64,000 bases of DNA. It comes from Cohnella thailandensis (GTDB lineage: Bacteria > Bacillota > Bacilli > Paenibacillales > Paenibacillaceae). The stretch lies in assembly GCF_014212135.1 (NCBI RefSeq), contig NZ_JACJVQ010000003.1:62001-126000 (forward strand), given 5' to 3'. Of the stretch, positions 42,569-51,032 are shown piece after piece. A model generated the notes under the pieces. That model saw nothing but the letters and a program-made list of their open reading frames with translations. It did not search any database and was not told where the DNA came from. Every line of letters starts with the position of its first letter. Position 1 is the first letter of the stretch. Both the position numbers and the translations under genes were made by a program.

Positions 42569-43792
42569 ATGTTAAGGCGCAATCGCTCGTTTGCCAAAAT
42601 GTTCGCTTCGTACGGCTTGTCCGCGTTCGGGGATTACTTCGATCTCATGGCGGTCTCGATTCTTCTCGGCTTCATCTGGAAGGCCGATGCGATGACGGTC
42701 GCGCTCGTGCCGATCTCCTACGCGGTGCCCGGCATCCTATTCGGACAATTCGCGGGAATCGCGGCGGACTGGTGGAACAAGCGGAACCTTATGATCGCCG
42801 CCGACCTCATTCGCGCTGTACTTACCGTTCTATTGATCTTCGCCCCGAATCCGGGCGTTCTGCTCGGGCTCATTACGCTTCGCGCGGCCGTCCGCGTCTT
42901 CCATTATCCCGCCCAGCAGGCCATGACCCGGAGCGTCGTCGACGCCGGGCAGCTTCTTCAAGCGACTTCCTTGAACGGCGCCGTCTTCCAGCTGTCCAAG
43001 ATCCTGGGACCGCTTCTGGGCGCTTCCGTCGCGACGGCCGTCTCTCCCGCCGGCTGCATGGCGGTGAACTCCGCCTGCTACGTCCTGTCCGCGCTGCTGC
43101 TCGCTTCGGTTCCGGCGCGTCATGGACGCGTGAGCAAGGCGACGGCCCCGCTCGCCGGAATGGCCGCCCTGCGCTCGGCTTGGAGCGAGGGCTGGCGAAT
43201 CCTGCTGCGGAGCCGAACGCTGCTCGCTAGCGTAGGCTTCTGCCTGACCGGCCTGGCCGGCATTCAGCTGATCGACGCCCAGCTTGCCGTTCTGCTGCGC
43301 GAGGTCGCTCCCGACAAGCCCGAGCTGATCGGCTGGATCGTCACCGCGATCGGAACCGGCGGACTGTCCGGCGTCGCGTGGCTCCACCGCTACAAGCAGC
43401 TCCATGCCTACGGCTGGCTGCTGGGAGGAGGCGCGGCGCTGATCGGCCTGATGTTCGCCGCCGCGGGAATGTTCCGGCCGGAGGATCCGCTCTGGCTGCT
43501 CCTGCTCGTCTTCTTCGTCGGCGGGGTCGGGACCGGACTCACCTCCACCGGCATGAACTACATTCTGCAGAAGGAAACCCCGCCGGACGCGATCGGCCGG
43601 GTAAGCGGCATCTTCGACTCGTTGTCCAGCGCCATCTTCATCGTTGCTCCGCTCGCGGGCGGCCTGCTGATCGGTTGGCGGGGAGCTCCCGGCACTTTTA
43701 TGACCGTGGGAATTCTAGTCGGGTTCATCGGGCTGACGGGGATCGTCCTTCAGAGGAAGCTTTGGAAAAGGGTCATCTATTCGAACGATTAA
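42569..43792 (+). CDS. MFS transporter, 12-TM (enterobactin exporter/macrolide-efflux-like)
   Basis: 407 residues with about 12 hydrophobic helices: FASYGLSAFGDYFDLMAVSILLGFIWKADAMTVALVPISYAVPGILFGQFAGIAADWWNKRNLMIAADLIRA. The motif-A loop is degenerate (GIAADWWNKRNLM). This layout is that of the EntS/MefA-like exporters. The substrate is unknown. The ATG follows AGGGGG, which lies in the hairpin noted upstream. Convergent with the AraC gene, 9 bp apart, no terminator. Confidence 0.9.
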   Translation: MLRRNRSFAKMFASYGLSAFGDYFDLMAVSILLGFIWKADAMTVALVPISYAVPGILFGQFAGIAADWWNKRNLMIAADLIRAVLTVLLIFAPNPGVLLGLITLRAAVRVFHYPAQQAMTRSVVDAGQLLQATSLNGAVFQLSKILGPLLGASVATAVSPAGCMAVNSACYVLSALLLASVPARHGRVSKATAPLAGMAALRSAWSEGWRILLRSRTLLASVGFCLTGLAGIQLIDAQLAVLLREVAPDKPELIGWIVTAIGTGGLSGVAWLHRYKQLHAYGWLLGGGAALIGLMFAAAGMFRPEDPLWLLLLVFFVGGVGTGLTSTGMNYILQKETPPDAIGRVSGIFDSLSSAIFIVAPLAGGLLIGWRGAPGTFMTVGILVGFIGLTGIVLQRKLWKRVIYSND

Positions 43793-43801
43793 CCCCCCCC
43801 C

Positions 43802-44674
43802 TTATCGGCGAACCACCGGAATCCAAATCTCGCTCCGGTACTTCGGCGAGGACGTGTCCTTCGACTCGTTCCACAGAATCTCCGGTCCCGGCGCCAGCTC
43901 ATACCCGGAGGACGGGAACCACTCCGAGTAGATGCGTCCCCACACGTCCTGCAGCGCGCTTGGGAATGGACCGACCGCCTCGAATACCGCCCACGTAGAT
44001 GCCCCGACCTCAAGCTTCGCCAAGCGTTCCGGACATTCTTCCGTCGTCGCGGCGCCGATATAATGATCCAGCTCCCCCCACTCCTCCATTCGACCCTCGT
44101 CGAAGTTCGCGGAAGCGCTGATCAATCCTATAGGCTCGACATTCGACAGCCTCTTGAGCAGATCGATCGTTTCCATGTCCAGGCTGGCCCACATGGCGGC
44201 AATCTCCGGGTTCACCCCTTCGAAGACGATCGGAACCCTCTTCTTAAGTCCTACGATGCGGAATGCTTCCTTGTCGACGATGCGATAATTCATTCCGTTG
44301 CCTCCCTGAATCGAAAGTCGGAAGGTCATGGGCGGATACGCCTTAAGCGCGCGGCCGCTGCCCCTGGCTTCGGACGGGGTCATTCCGTGCAGCTGCTGGA
44401 ACGCCCTCGAGAACGAGTCCGGCGAATCGTACCCGTACTTGATCGCCAGGTCGATGACCCGAATGCCGCTACCTTGCAGCTCGAGCGCGGCAAGGGTCAG
44501 CCTGCGGCGGCGAACGTACTCCGACAATGGAACTCCCGCCAGGAAAGAGAACATCCTCTTGAAATGATATTCGGAGCAGAGCGCCCGCAGCGCCGCTTCC
44601 CGGTAATCGATCTCGCCCGCAAGGTTCCGTTCGATATAGGCAAGCGCGTCGTTCATATGCTTCAGCGAATCCAT
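43802..44674 (-). CDS. AraC family regulator with GyrI-like effector domain
   Basis: 290 residues. N-terminal double [48 protein letters not shown], then [33 protein letters not shown]. The C-terminal ~150 residues follow the GyrI/BmrR drug-binding fold ([20 protein letters not shown] ... [41 protein letters not shown]). A Rob/SoxS-like activator that binds lipophilic compounds. Single gene. Confidence 0.94.
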   Translation of the reverse strand: MDSLKHMNDALAYIERNLAGEIDYREAALRALCSEYHFKRMFSFLAGVPLSEYVRRRRLTLAALELQGSGIRVIDLAIKYGYDSPDSFSRAFQQLHGMTPSEARGSGRALKAYPPMTFRLSIQGGNGMNYRIVDKEAFRIVGLKKRVPIVFEGVNPEIAAMWASLDMETIDLLKRLSNVEPIGLISASANFDEGRMEEWGELDHYIGAATTEECPERLAKLEVGASTWAVFEAVGPFPSALQDVWGRIYSEWFPSSGYELAPGPEILWNESKDTSSPKYRSEIWIPVVRR

Positions 44675-44788
44675 GTCCTGACCTCCTCTACCATTAAGGT
44701 AACGGAATTGCGGCGGAAGCGTCCGACAATCCGTGCACCGTTATGCGGCCTTCCCGTTAACGGCATTATATCATCCGTAAGCGGCAAG

Positions 44789-44819
44789 AAGGCCCCTTGC
44801 GTTATTCGCAAGAGGCCTT
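44789..44819 (-). terminator. terminator of the small membrane protein gene
   Basis: Arms AAGGCCTCTTGCG / CGCAAGGGGCCTT on the minus strand (one mismatch), loop AATAA, followed by CTTGCCGC. Confidence 0.65.
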
Positions 44820-44837
44820 GGCCGAGAGGGCAAGCGA

Positions 44838-45131
44838 TTAAAACTTCGCCCTAATATCCTTCAGATACTTGATCACGACCGCGGCGGCGCCTACGAAGTA
44901 AGCGGCCTTCACGATCCATTCCGTCTCGTCCATCGTCGAGAATCCCGCCAGCATGAGAAGCGGCAGCACGTAATAGACGATATCTTTCAAGTAGCCGAGC
45001 ACGGGCTCGTTTAAGCTGGAGATCGTGTTTCCTTTGAGCGATTGGAAGAGCCCGGCCAGGAAATCGACCGCCATCGCTCCCAAAGCGACCCATAGGGCGA
45101 CTTCCATCCAATACGTCAGCGCAACTGCCAT
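44838..45131 (-). CDS. small integral membrane protein, holin-like
   Basis: 97 residues with three hydrophobic segments (about 5-27, 48-63 and 73-90) and a basic tail KYLKDIRAKF. The layout MAVALTYWMEVALWVALGAMAVDFLAGLFQSLK plus a central FSTMDETEW segment resembles Bacillus/Paenibacillus phage-holin-like small proteins, though no phage gene is near. The function is not assigned. AGGAGAGG lies upstream of the ATG. Confidence 0.6.
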   Translation of the reverse strand: MAVALTYWMEVALWVALGAMAVDFLAGLFQSLKGNTISSLNEPVLGYLKDIVYYVLPLLMLAGFSTMDETEWIVKAAYFVGAAAVVIKYLKDIRAKF

Positions 45132-45221
45132 ACCGTATCATCCTCTCCTACATAGAATAAGTTTCTTGTAGCAATGTATGTCGGAGAGGACATGCTTGTG
45201 AGGGCGGGAGCTTAACTGCAG

Positions 45222-45700
45222 CTATCGCGGATCGATTCCAAGCATCGCTAACCCCAGCCTCACGCTGGAATGCCCCCTTTTCTCCATCAGATAGCTTGCG
45301 TATCCCCTCATGATGAGACTCGGCGCTTCGAGAGGCAGCCGGAAAAGCCTCCGAGCCTCGAGGTAAGGCTGAACGATCGAAAGAGGGAGAAATCCGAAGA
45401 CAGAGCCTTGCAGGAGCATCGTCAGCATAGTGCCGGAGCGGTTCGTATGCAGCGAGGAAGGTAGCCGGGTCCGACCAGGCTCGCGAACCGTTCCGGGAAC
45501 GGGGCTCCCCACTCGATATGGCAGTAGTTCGGGGAGTAGAAATCCGCGATCGTTCCTTCTTTTGCCGATACCAACACGATCTCGTCCTCGAATAACAGCT
45601 CGCTGGATACCTTCGGATGCTCGGGAGGGTCGTATCGGATCACCACGTGCACGGTGCCGTCCAGCAGAAGGTCGCGGATCATGTAACCCCTATAGCCCAT
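45222..45700 (-). pseudogene. LysR family regulator, 5'-truncated and frameshifted
   Basis: Only the C-terminal effector-binding part remains. One frame reads RDLLLDGTVHVVIRYDPPEH, KVSSELLFEDEIVLVSAKEG and GPGYLPR. Then, near 45450-45465, the homology moves to another frame: SLHTNRSGTMLTMLLQGSVF, GFLPLSIVQPYLEARRLFRL, ending MLGIDPR. The DNA-binding half and about the first 150-200 residues of a normal 300-residue LysR protein are absent. The broken 5' end faces the sensor-kinase block, and an orphan terminator sits directly next to it. Not functional. Confidence 0.8.
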
Positions 45701-45701
45701 T

Positions 45702-45744
45702 AAGACGGCACCGCATCCCTACGGGACGGTGCCGTCTTTTTCTT
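45702..45744 (+). terminator. orphan plus-strand terminator
   Basis: Arms AAGACGGCACCG / CGGTGCCGTCTT followed by TTTTCTTTAC. No plus-strand gene ends here, so it is probably the remnant of a deleted gene at the edge of the truncated LysR gene. Confidence 0.75.
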
Positions 45745-45869
45745 TACGTATACATTCTGATAGTACCTTTTTACCACATGATTATGTGATATATTGGATA
45801 TATAGGATTATGACGAATAATGTCGAACGATCTTATCGTGGGATATTCCTGGCCTTAAGGAGTGAGATA

Positions 45870-47765
45870 ATGTACGCTATCCGCTATAAGGCGGTTCCCT
45901 TTATTATCGGTTTGCTAGCCGTCCTCCTCGCCCTTTGCCCGTTAACGGGGCATGCCGAGTCTGACGAAAGCGAAACGGTTATGATTAAAGAATGGGAAAT
46001 CCAATGGTTTAACGATAAAACGCAAACAAGCGGATCTCCATCCCTTGACGATCCCTGGCTCCACGTTAACGTCCATAAGCCGACTACGACGGTTCCCCAA
46101 GGATATAACGGAGCATGGATCCATGTAACCATTCCGCCGACCTCTAAATGGCTGACTCCCGGGCTTCTCATCGAACATATGTACGGGCTTCACATTTCCG
46201 TTTATGAAGACGGACTTCTCTTATACGATTCCAAACGGAATTCCATCTTCGATAGAAACACTCTGCTGCTAGCACTCCATTCGAAACCTCAATCCGCCGA
46301 TTTGTATATTCGCGTTGCATCCATGGACCGGGCGGGAATCGTCAGTGCCGTCCATGTCGGCGATTTCTACGAGTTGTCCAAATCCTATAACCGCAAGGAG
46401 CTTCCAAGCCTGCTGCTCGGGGCTTCTATCGCGTTCCTATCCATCCTGATGCTGTTGATATCCGGATATCTCAAACGCCAACAACGCGGAGCCTGGGTGT
46501 CCCTTAGCCTCATAGCGTTGGCGACGAGCGTCTTGATTATCATGTATTCTACTTTGCCGTTCATTTATTTCCCCGAAATAGGAAAAATCCTTCAGTTTTT
46601 ATTTGATACTTCGATGCTCGTTGTCTTTCCCGCTCTTCATTTTTATGTGGCTTCCATCTTTGACGGCAAGCTTGTCTTCTTCCGCAGGTTCGGCAAATGG
46701 TTTGCGGGCTACTCCGTATTTGGTTTTCTTATCTTGATTCTTAACGGAATCATAGGCGAATCCTTCTTTTTCTATTATAAGCTGTTTACCTTTTGGTTAT
46801 TGGCTCCGATGATTTTTATTCATTTGCTTCTGGTTCTAAGCCATTCCGTCATTCAATCCGTTCGGGGGAATAAAGACGGCATCATCGTTTCCCTTGGTTT
46901 TCTTGCTCTAGCTGTCTCGGGCGTTGCCGACCTGGTAACGATCTATACAAGCGATACTATGCCTCTCGTGTACCGATGGAAGATCGGGATCGTGTTGTTG
47001 ATAGTTTCCCTCGTAATCGTGCTCGCGCGGAAAATTTCGGCCGACCACCAGAAGCTCTTGGCCTATTCCAAGGAACTGGAGTTGTTTAACCATCAGCTGC
47101 AGCGAACCGAGAAACTGGAATTCGTAAGCGAGCTCGCCGCTTCAATCGCGCATGAGGTTCGCAACCCGCTGCAAGTCACCAGAGGCTTTCTGCAATTGAT
47201 CTCCGCCAGATCCAACGAAGTCAACAAGACCCACTTCTCCATGGCGATCAACGAGTTAGACCGGGCCTCAATGATCATTACGGATTTCCTTACCTTTGCC
47301 AAGCCCGAACTAGACTCTATCGTTGCCTTAAATCTTAAAGAGGAGCTAACCACCGTAGAGACGATCATGAGCCCTTTGGCCGCAATTAACGGAGCGGTCT
47401 TCCAAGTCAAAGTGCCGGACCAATTGCATATCCTCGGCAACCCTTCAAAGTTCAAGCAAGCCTTCATGAATATCATCAAGAACAGCATCGAGGCCTTGCA
47501 AGATAACGGAATCATTGAGATCGATGCGAAGGAGGAAAATTCAATGGCGGTCATTCGTATCGCGGATAACGGGGAGGGGATGGAGAAGGAGCAAGTCGCC
47601 AGATTGGGAGAACCGTATTTCTCGACAAAGACGAAAGGAACCGGACTTGGTTTAATGGTTACGTTCCGTATTATCGAAGTCATGAACGGGACGTTGGAAT
47701 TCCGAAGCGAGAAAGGAAAAGGAACCGAAGCTTGGATTCGGTTCCCGCTTACGCACCCAAACTAG
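45870..47765 (+). CDS. orphan membrane sensor histidine kinase
   Basis: 631 residues. A first helix/signal (about 5-28), an extracellular domain (about 30-185) like the 7TMR-DISM sensor, then about seven hydrophobic helices (about 190-395). The kinase core has the phospho-acceptor His428 in ELAASIAHEVRNPLQVTRGF, the N box MNIIKNSIEAL, G1 DNGEGM and G2 GTGLGLMV. No response regulator is adjacent; such orphan kinases in spore formers often feed the Spo0 phosphorelay (inference). ATG 45870 has AAGGAG eight bases upstream. The gene is visibly AT-richer than its surroundings: bases 46561-46620 contain 20 G/C of 60, against 45 of 60 at 43141-43200. Confidence 0.92.
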   Translation: MYAIRYKAVPFIIGLLAVLLALCPLTGHAESDESETVMIKEWEIQWFNDKTQTSGSPSLDDPWLHVNVHKPTTTVPQGYNGAWIHVTIPPTSKWLTPGLLIEHMYGLHISVYEDGLLLYDSKRNSIFDRNTLLLALHSKPQSADLYIRVASMDRAGIVSAVHVGDFYELSKSYNRKELPSLLLGASIAFLSILMLLISGYLKRQQRGAWVSLSLIALATSVLIIMYSTLPFIYFPEIGKILQFLFDTSMLVVFPALHFYVASIFDGKLVFFRRFGKWFAGYSVFGFLILILNGIIGESFFFYYKLFTFWLLAPMIFIHLLLVLSHSVIQSVRGNKDGIIVSLGFLALAVSGVADLVTIYTSDTMPLVYRWKIGIVLLIVSLVIVLARKISADHQKLLAYSKELELFNHQLQRTEKLEFVSELAASIAHEVRNPLQVTRGFLQLISARSNEVNKTHFSMAINELDRASMIITDFLTFAKPELDSIVALNLKEELTTVETIMSPLAAINGAVFQVKVPDQLHILGNPSKFKQAFMNIIKNSIEALQDNGIIEIDAKEENSMAVIRIADNGEGMEKEQVARLGEPYFSTKTKGTGLGLMVTFRIIEVMNGTLEFRSEKGKGTEAWIRFPLTHPN

Positions 47766-47998
47766 GTCCAAGTGTACTTGACCGAATTATCCGCCGAAGC
47801 CGCATCCGGAGCCGGAGGAATGACCAGATAATAGCTCGAGGAAGTCTCTTCGACGACCTTCAGCTCGACATCCGCCGGCACGTCGATGCCGAATTCTTGC
47901 TTGATCGCGCCCTTGGGGTCGGCAAGCAACAGCTTCTTGAATTCCGGATCTTCCCATGCCTTCTTGATAATTTGCACTTTCAACGATTCCACGGACAT
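47762..47998 (-). CDS. NHLP leader-type RiPP precursor peptide
   Basis: 78 residues resembling the nitrile-hydratase-like leader peptide (NHLP) family of ribosomal peptide precursors: IIKKAWEDPEFKKLLLADPK, then GAIKQEFGIDVPADVELKVV, then EETSSSYYLVIPP. After the PP comes a short possible core, APDAASADNSVKYTWT; no GG/GA cleavage site is evident. No modification enzyme, protease or exporter is nearby, so it is an orphan or works with enzymes elsewhere. Its stop codon and that of the convergent kinase share the four bases CTAG. AGGAAGG lies about 12 bp upstream of the ATG. Confidence 0.8.
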   Translation of the reverse strand: MSVESLKVQIIKKAWEDPEFKKLLLADPKGAIKQEFGIDVPADVELKVVEETSSSYYLVIPPAPDAASADNSVKYTWT

Positions 47999-48236
47999 TG
48001 GCTACACGACCTTCCTAGGCTAATTGGACTACTTCTCTATGTTACCATAATTTCTCTTTTTTCGTCATAGAATTATTTGAATCGACATAGTAGGTTACAA
48101 TCGACGCATGACGGCCGATCCCTTATCCCCGGAAGCCCAGGCTGCCAATGACTCCGTTCCCAAATATAGTCTCGTAGGCCCTTTGCATAGGCGCAGAGGG
48201 CCTGGTTACTTAGAACGATATTCGCTGTAAACGTTC

Positions 48237-48746
48237 GTGGACGGATGGGAGACCGCCCCTCATTACGATGAAGGCTTGCACAGCCTGACTTGGTCTCTTA
48301 TCGCCCACGATATTTATCAGAATCAAATCATCAATTACAACATTCGCTTGCTGACTAGAGAAGGCTACATATCCGCGATCCTGGTTTGCGATCCCGACCG
48401 GCTTGCGTCATCGAGAGCGCGGATGGAATCCGACGTTCTTGGCGGGCTTGCCATTAAGGAAGGAAGCCGCTACGAGGACTTCGACGCCTCGACGGATAAA
48501 AAGTCGAACATGGGGCTTGCGGCATTGGTCGTAGGCGGCGCCGGTCTGGCCGTAGCCAAGAAGGCGGGCCTGCTCGCGGTCATCCTGATCGCCCTCAAGA
48601 AATTCGGCATCGTCATTGTCGCGGCGGCGGCGGGACTCTGGCGGTGGCTCCGCGGCAAGTCCAAAGCCAAAGCTAATGCCAATGCCAATTCCAATGCGAG
48701 CACGACTCCTCGAGACCAGGAATCCACGGCTTCGAAGGACGGATAA
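48237..48746 (+). pseudogene. DUF2167 membrane protein, 5'-truncated
   Basis: Only the C-terminal ~169 residues of a normally ~300-residue DUF2167 protein remain: DGWETAPHYDEGLHSLTW, IINYNIRLLTREGYISAILV, SRYEDFDASTDKKSNMGLAA, two C-terminal hydrophobic helices, and a low-complexity KAKANANANSNAS tail. The signal peptide and first domain are missing. In the same frame an in-frame TAA at 48228 separates it from a 40-codon open stretch starting at 48108 with no DUF2167 similarity. The first possible codon here (GTG) has no ribosome site. The broken end faces the kinase/NHLP block. Confidence 0.7.
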
Positions 48747-48776
48747 CCTCGACGATATCAACGCTTCATAGCCGCA

Positions 48777-48812
48777 ACAAGGCCCCCTGCGAGCAGGGAG
48801 CCTTGTTTTTTT
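48777..48812. terminator. bidirectional terminator
   Basis: Arms AACAAGGCCCCCTGC / GCAGGGAGCCTTGTT with a short loop and a seven-T tail on the plus strand; it also lies just after the chemoreceptor stop on the minus strand. Confidence 0.85.
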
Positions 48813-48845
48813 GCGAACACATTGCCGTATTATGCGCCAACTGCT

Positions 48846-50873
48846 TTAAAGCTTGAATCTATCCACTAAACCTTGCAGTTGAACGGCCATTTGGCTCAAA
48901 GAGGACGAAGACGAAGAGATCTGTTCCATGGAAGCCAGCTGCTGTTGCGTGGATGCCGACACGGTTTGCGCGCCGGCCGCCGCCTGTTGGGACACCTTCG
49001 AGATGTCCTCGATCGCTTTCACGACTAGAGCCGTTCCTTTGGCGATCTCCTCGGCCGAATGAGTAACGCCTTGCACTTGGCAGCGCACTTCGTCGACGGA
49101 AGCCTCGATCTCGGTAAACAGCCTTCCCGCCGTCTCGACGACTTCGATCCCTTCGTTTACTTCATCCATGGCCGATCGCATCGAGACTTGGACGTTGGCG
49201 ATCTCCGCCCGGATAGCGGAGTTCAGGGAAGCGACTTGCTTCGCCGACTTCGCGGACTGCTCGGCGAGCTTCTTCACTTCGCCCGCCACGACGCCGAAGC
49301 CTTGGCCTTCTTCTCCGGCCCTCGCCGCCTCGATAGCCGCGTTCAGAGCCAGAATGTTCGTCTGCTGGGAGAGATCCGAGATCACGCCGATGGTCTGGCC
49401 GATCTCCAGGGAGGTTGCGACCAATCGATCGATGACCTCCGCCAGCCCGTCGACCGAGCCGCTGATCGAACTCATCTGCCGGACGGCGTTCCGAATGGCT
49501 TCCCCGCCTTCCGCGGATCTCGCCGCGACCTGTCTTGTCGTATCGGCGGCGGTATGCGCGCTGCCGACGATCTGTCCGATTCGATCCGATACCTCATGGA
49601 TCGTTCGCGAGCTATCCTCTACCCGGTTCGCCTGCCGGGCGGCTCCGTCCGCCATCCGTTCGATTGCCGCCACGATATGGTCCGCCGCCGTCGCGGTCTG
49701 ACCGGCGCTAGCCGATAGCTCCTGCGAAGAAGCCGTCAACTGATTCGAGGAGTCCGCCACTTCGGACACGACGGACCGGAGCGAATCGACCATGCGATTG
49801 AACGCCGCCCCCAGCTCCCCGAACTCATCCTTCGCCTTCACATCCGCTCGCCGGCTTAAATCCCCTTCGCTGATCACTTGGGATGCTTCCGTTAAAGCCT
49901 TGAGCGGCCTCGTAATCGATCGGATAATCAAATGAATGAGGCCGGCGCCGATCACCGTGAAGATCACGATGACGATCAACGTATTATTCAAAATAGGGGA
50001 GGCCGCATTCGTTACTTCGCTCGGCGAACGGTCGCCCGCGATTTTCCAGCCGGTCAATTCATTCGTGATGTAGATCAGATGCCTGGAATCTCCCTCCGGA
50101 GAAACCTGATCGATCTCGCCCGAATCTCCGTCGAAGAGAACCTGCTGCCCGCCGGAACCGTCGGCCGGCGGCGCCTCCGCCCCCTCTGCAGGCACGTCGC
50201 CGCCTTGCTGCCCCGTTCCTCCCACGCCCCAAGGAGGAGAGACGATGTTGGCGCCGCTGGAGCTGAAGATGACGATAAAGCCGTTCTCCCCGATCCGGAC
50301 CCCGCCAACGATGTCGCTTAGTCCGGTCAAATCCAGAACGACGGAGACGAACGATCGACCGTCGTCCGAGGCTTTGGCGAGCGCCACGACCGTATCTCCC
50401 GAATCCTCCGACGTATAAGGCTCGGTTAGAACGACCTCCCCTTTGCTATTCATCGCTTGGGCGTACACATCGCTCTCCATGAAATCGGATGCCGTCTGCA
50501 CGCTGCTCGTCGAATAGAAGGACGCTCCATCGTCCATGACGGCCGTGACCGATTCCGCTTCGGAATGGCTCTGGGCGTAGGCATCCAGCAGCTCGCTTGC
50601 CGGCATATTCGACAGCTGCCGCGACAACTGGTTCACGTCCGATATTTTCTCTTGTATGTATTGATCGACCAGGTCGCTGACGAGGGCAATATCGGTCGTC
50701 GCCATGCTTTCCAGCTGCTCGTCCACTTTATCCTTGGCCGTTATGTATCCGAACGTTCCGATCGCCAGGCTCGGCAGCAGCAGAATCAGCAGGAAGGAAA
50801 GCACCAATTTATTCCGGACCGAGCCGATCTTCAACTTGAATTTGGAAGGGTTAAGCTTAGAGGCAATATTCAT
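48846..50873 (-). CDS. methyl-accepting chemotaxis protein with dCache-like sensor
   Basis: 675 residues. Helix 1 (about 20-42), an extracellular Cache-type sensor (about 45-290, with IGENGFIVIFSSSGANIVSP), helix 2 (about 295-315), a HAMP domain (about 316-370, ITRPLKALTEASQVISEGDL) and a signalling domain with the conserved hairpin tip DLSQQTNILALNAAIEAARAGEEGQGFGVVAGEVKKLAEQS. The sensor contains a Gly/Pro/acidic insertion (about 222-250). ATG 50873 has AAGGAG ten bases upstream. The ligand is unknown; no che or flagellar genes are nearby. Confidence 0.93.
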   Translation of the reverse strand: MNIASKLNPSKFKLKIGSVRNKLVLSFLLILLLPSLAIGTFGYITAKDKVDEQLESMATTDIALVSDLVDQYIQEKISDVNQLSRQLSNMPASELLDAYAQSHSEAESVTAVMDDGASFYSTSSVQTASDFMESDVYAQAMNSKGEVVLTEPYTSEDSGDTVVALAKASDDGRSFVSVVLDLTGLSDIVGGVRIGENGFIVIFSSSGANIVSPPWGVGGTGQQGGDVPAEGAEAPPADGSGGQQVLFDGDSGEIDQVSPEGDSRHLIYITNELTGWKIAGDRSPSEVTNAASPILNNTLIVIVIFTVIGAGLIHLIIRSITRPLKALTEASQVISEGDLSRRADVKAKDEFGELGAAFNRMVDSLRSVVSEVADSSNQLTASSQELSASAGQTATAADHIVAAIERMADGAARQANRVEDSSRTIHEVSDRIGQIVGSAHTAADTTRQVAARSAEGGEAIRNAVRQMSSISGSVDGLAEVIDRLVATSLEIGQTIGVISDLSQQTNILALNAAIEAARAGEEGQGFGVVAGEVKKLAEQSAKSAKQVASLNSAIRAEIANVQVSMRSAMDEVNEGIEVVETAGRLFTEIEASVDEVRCQVQGVTHSAEEIAKGTALVVKAIEDISKVSQQAAAGAQTVSASTQQQLASMEQISSSSSSLSQMAVQLQGLVDRFKL

Positions 50874-50978
50874 GGTAGAGGTCTCCTTCATTCCAACGGT
50901 TTCCCGATTATAGACCTCCAAAGCTGAATTCCCGCTGAAACCCGTCTAAAGAATCCATGAAAATAATGCCATATTAAG

Positions 50979-51015
50979 AAGAGCCTTCTCGCGCCCATGG
51001 CGGTCGAAGGCTCTT
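50979..51015 (-). terminator. terminator of the NHL/SLH surface protein gene
   Basis: Arms AAAGAGCCTTC / GAAGGCTCTTCTT on the minus strand around a GC-rich loop. Confidence 0.7.
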
Positions 51016-51032
51016 TCGCGCAACTCGCTTGA

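Noticed and set aside
44838..45131. A prophage remnant suggested by a holin-like protein
   Set aside because: No endolysin, tail or integrase gene is near, and single holin-like membrane proteins occur outside phages.
48108..48230. A 40-codon ORF upstream of the DUF2167 remnant as a real gene
   Set aside because: It has no ribosome site and no recognisable motif, and lies in frame with the remnant behind a stop codon. It is more likely debris at the junction.
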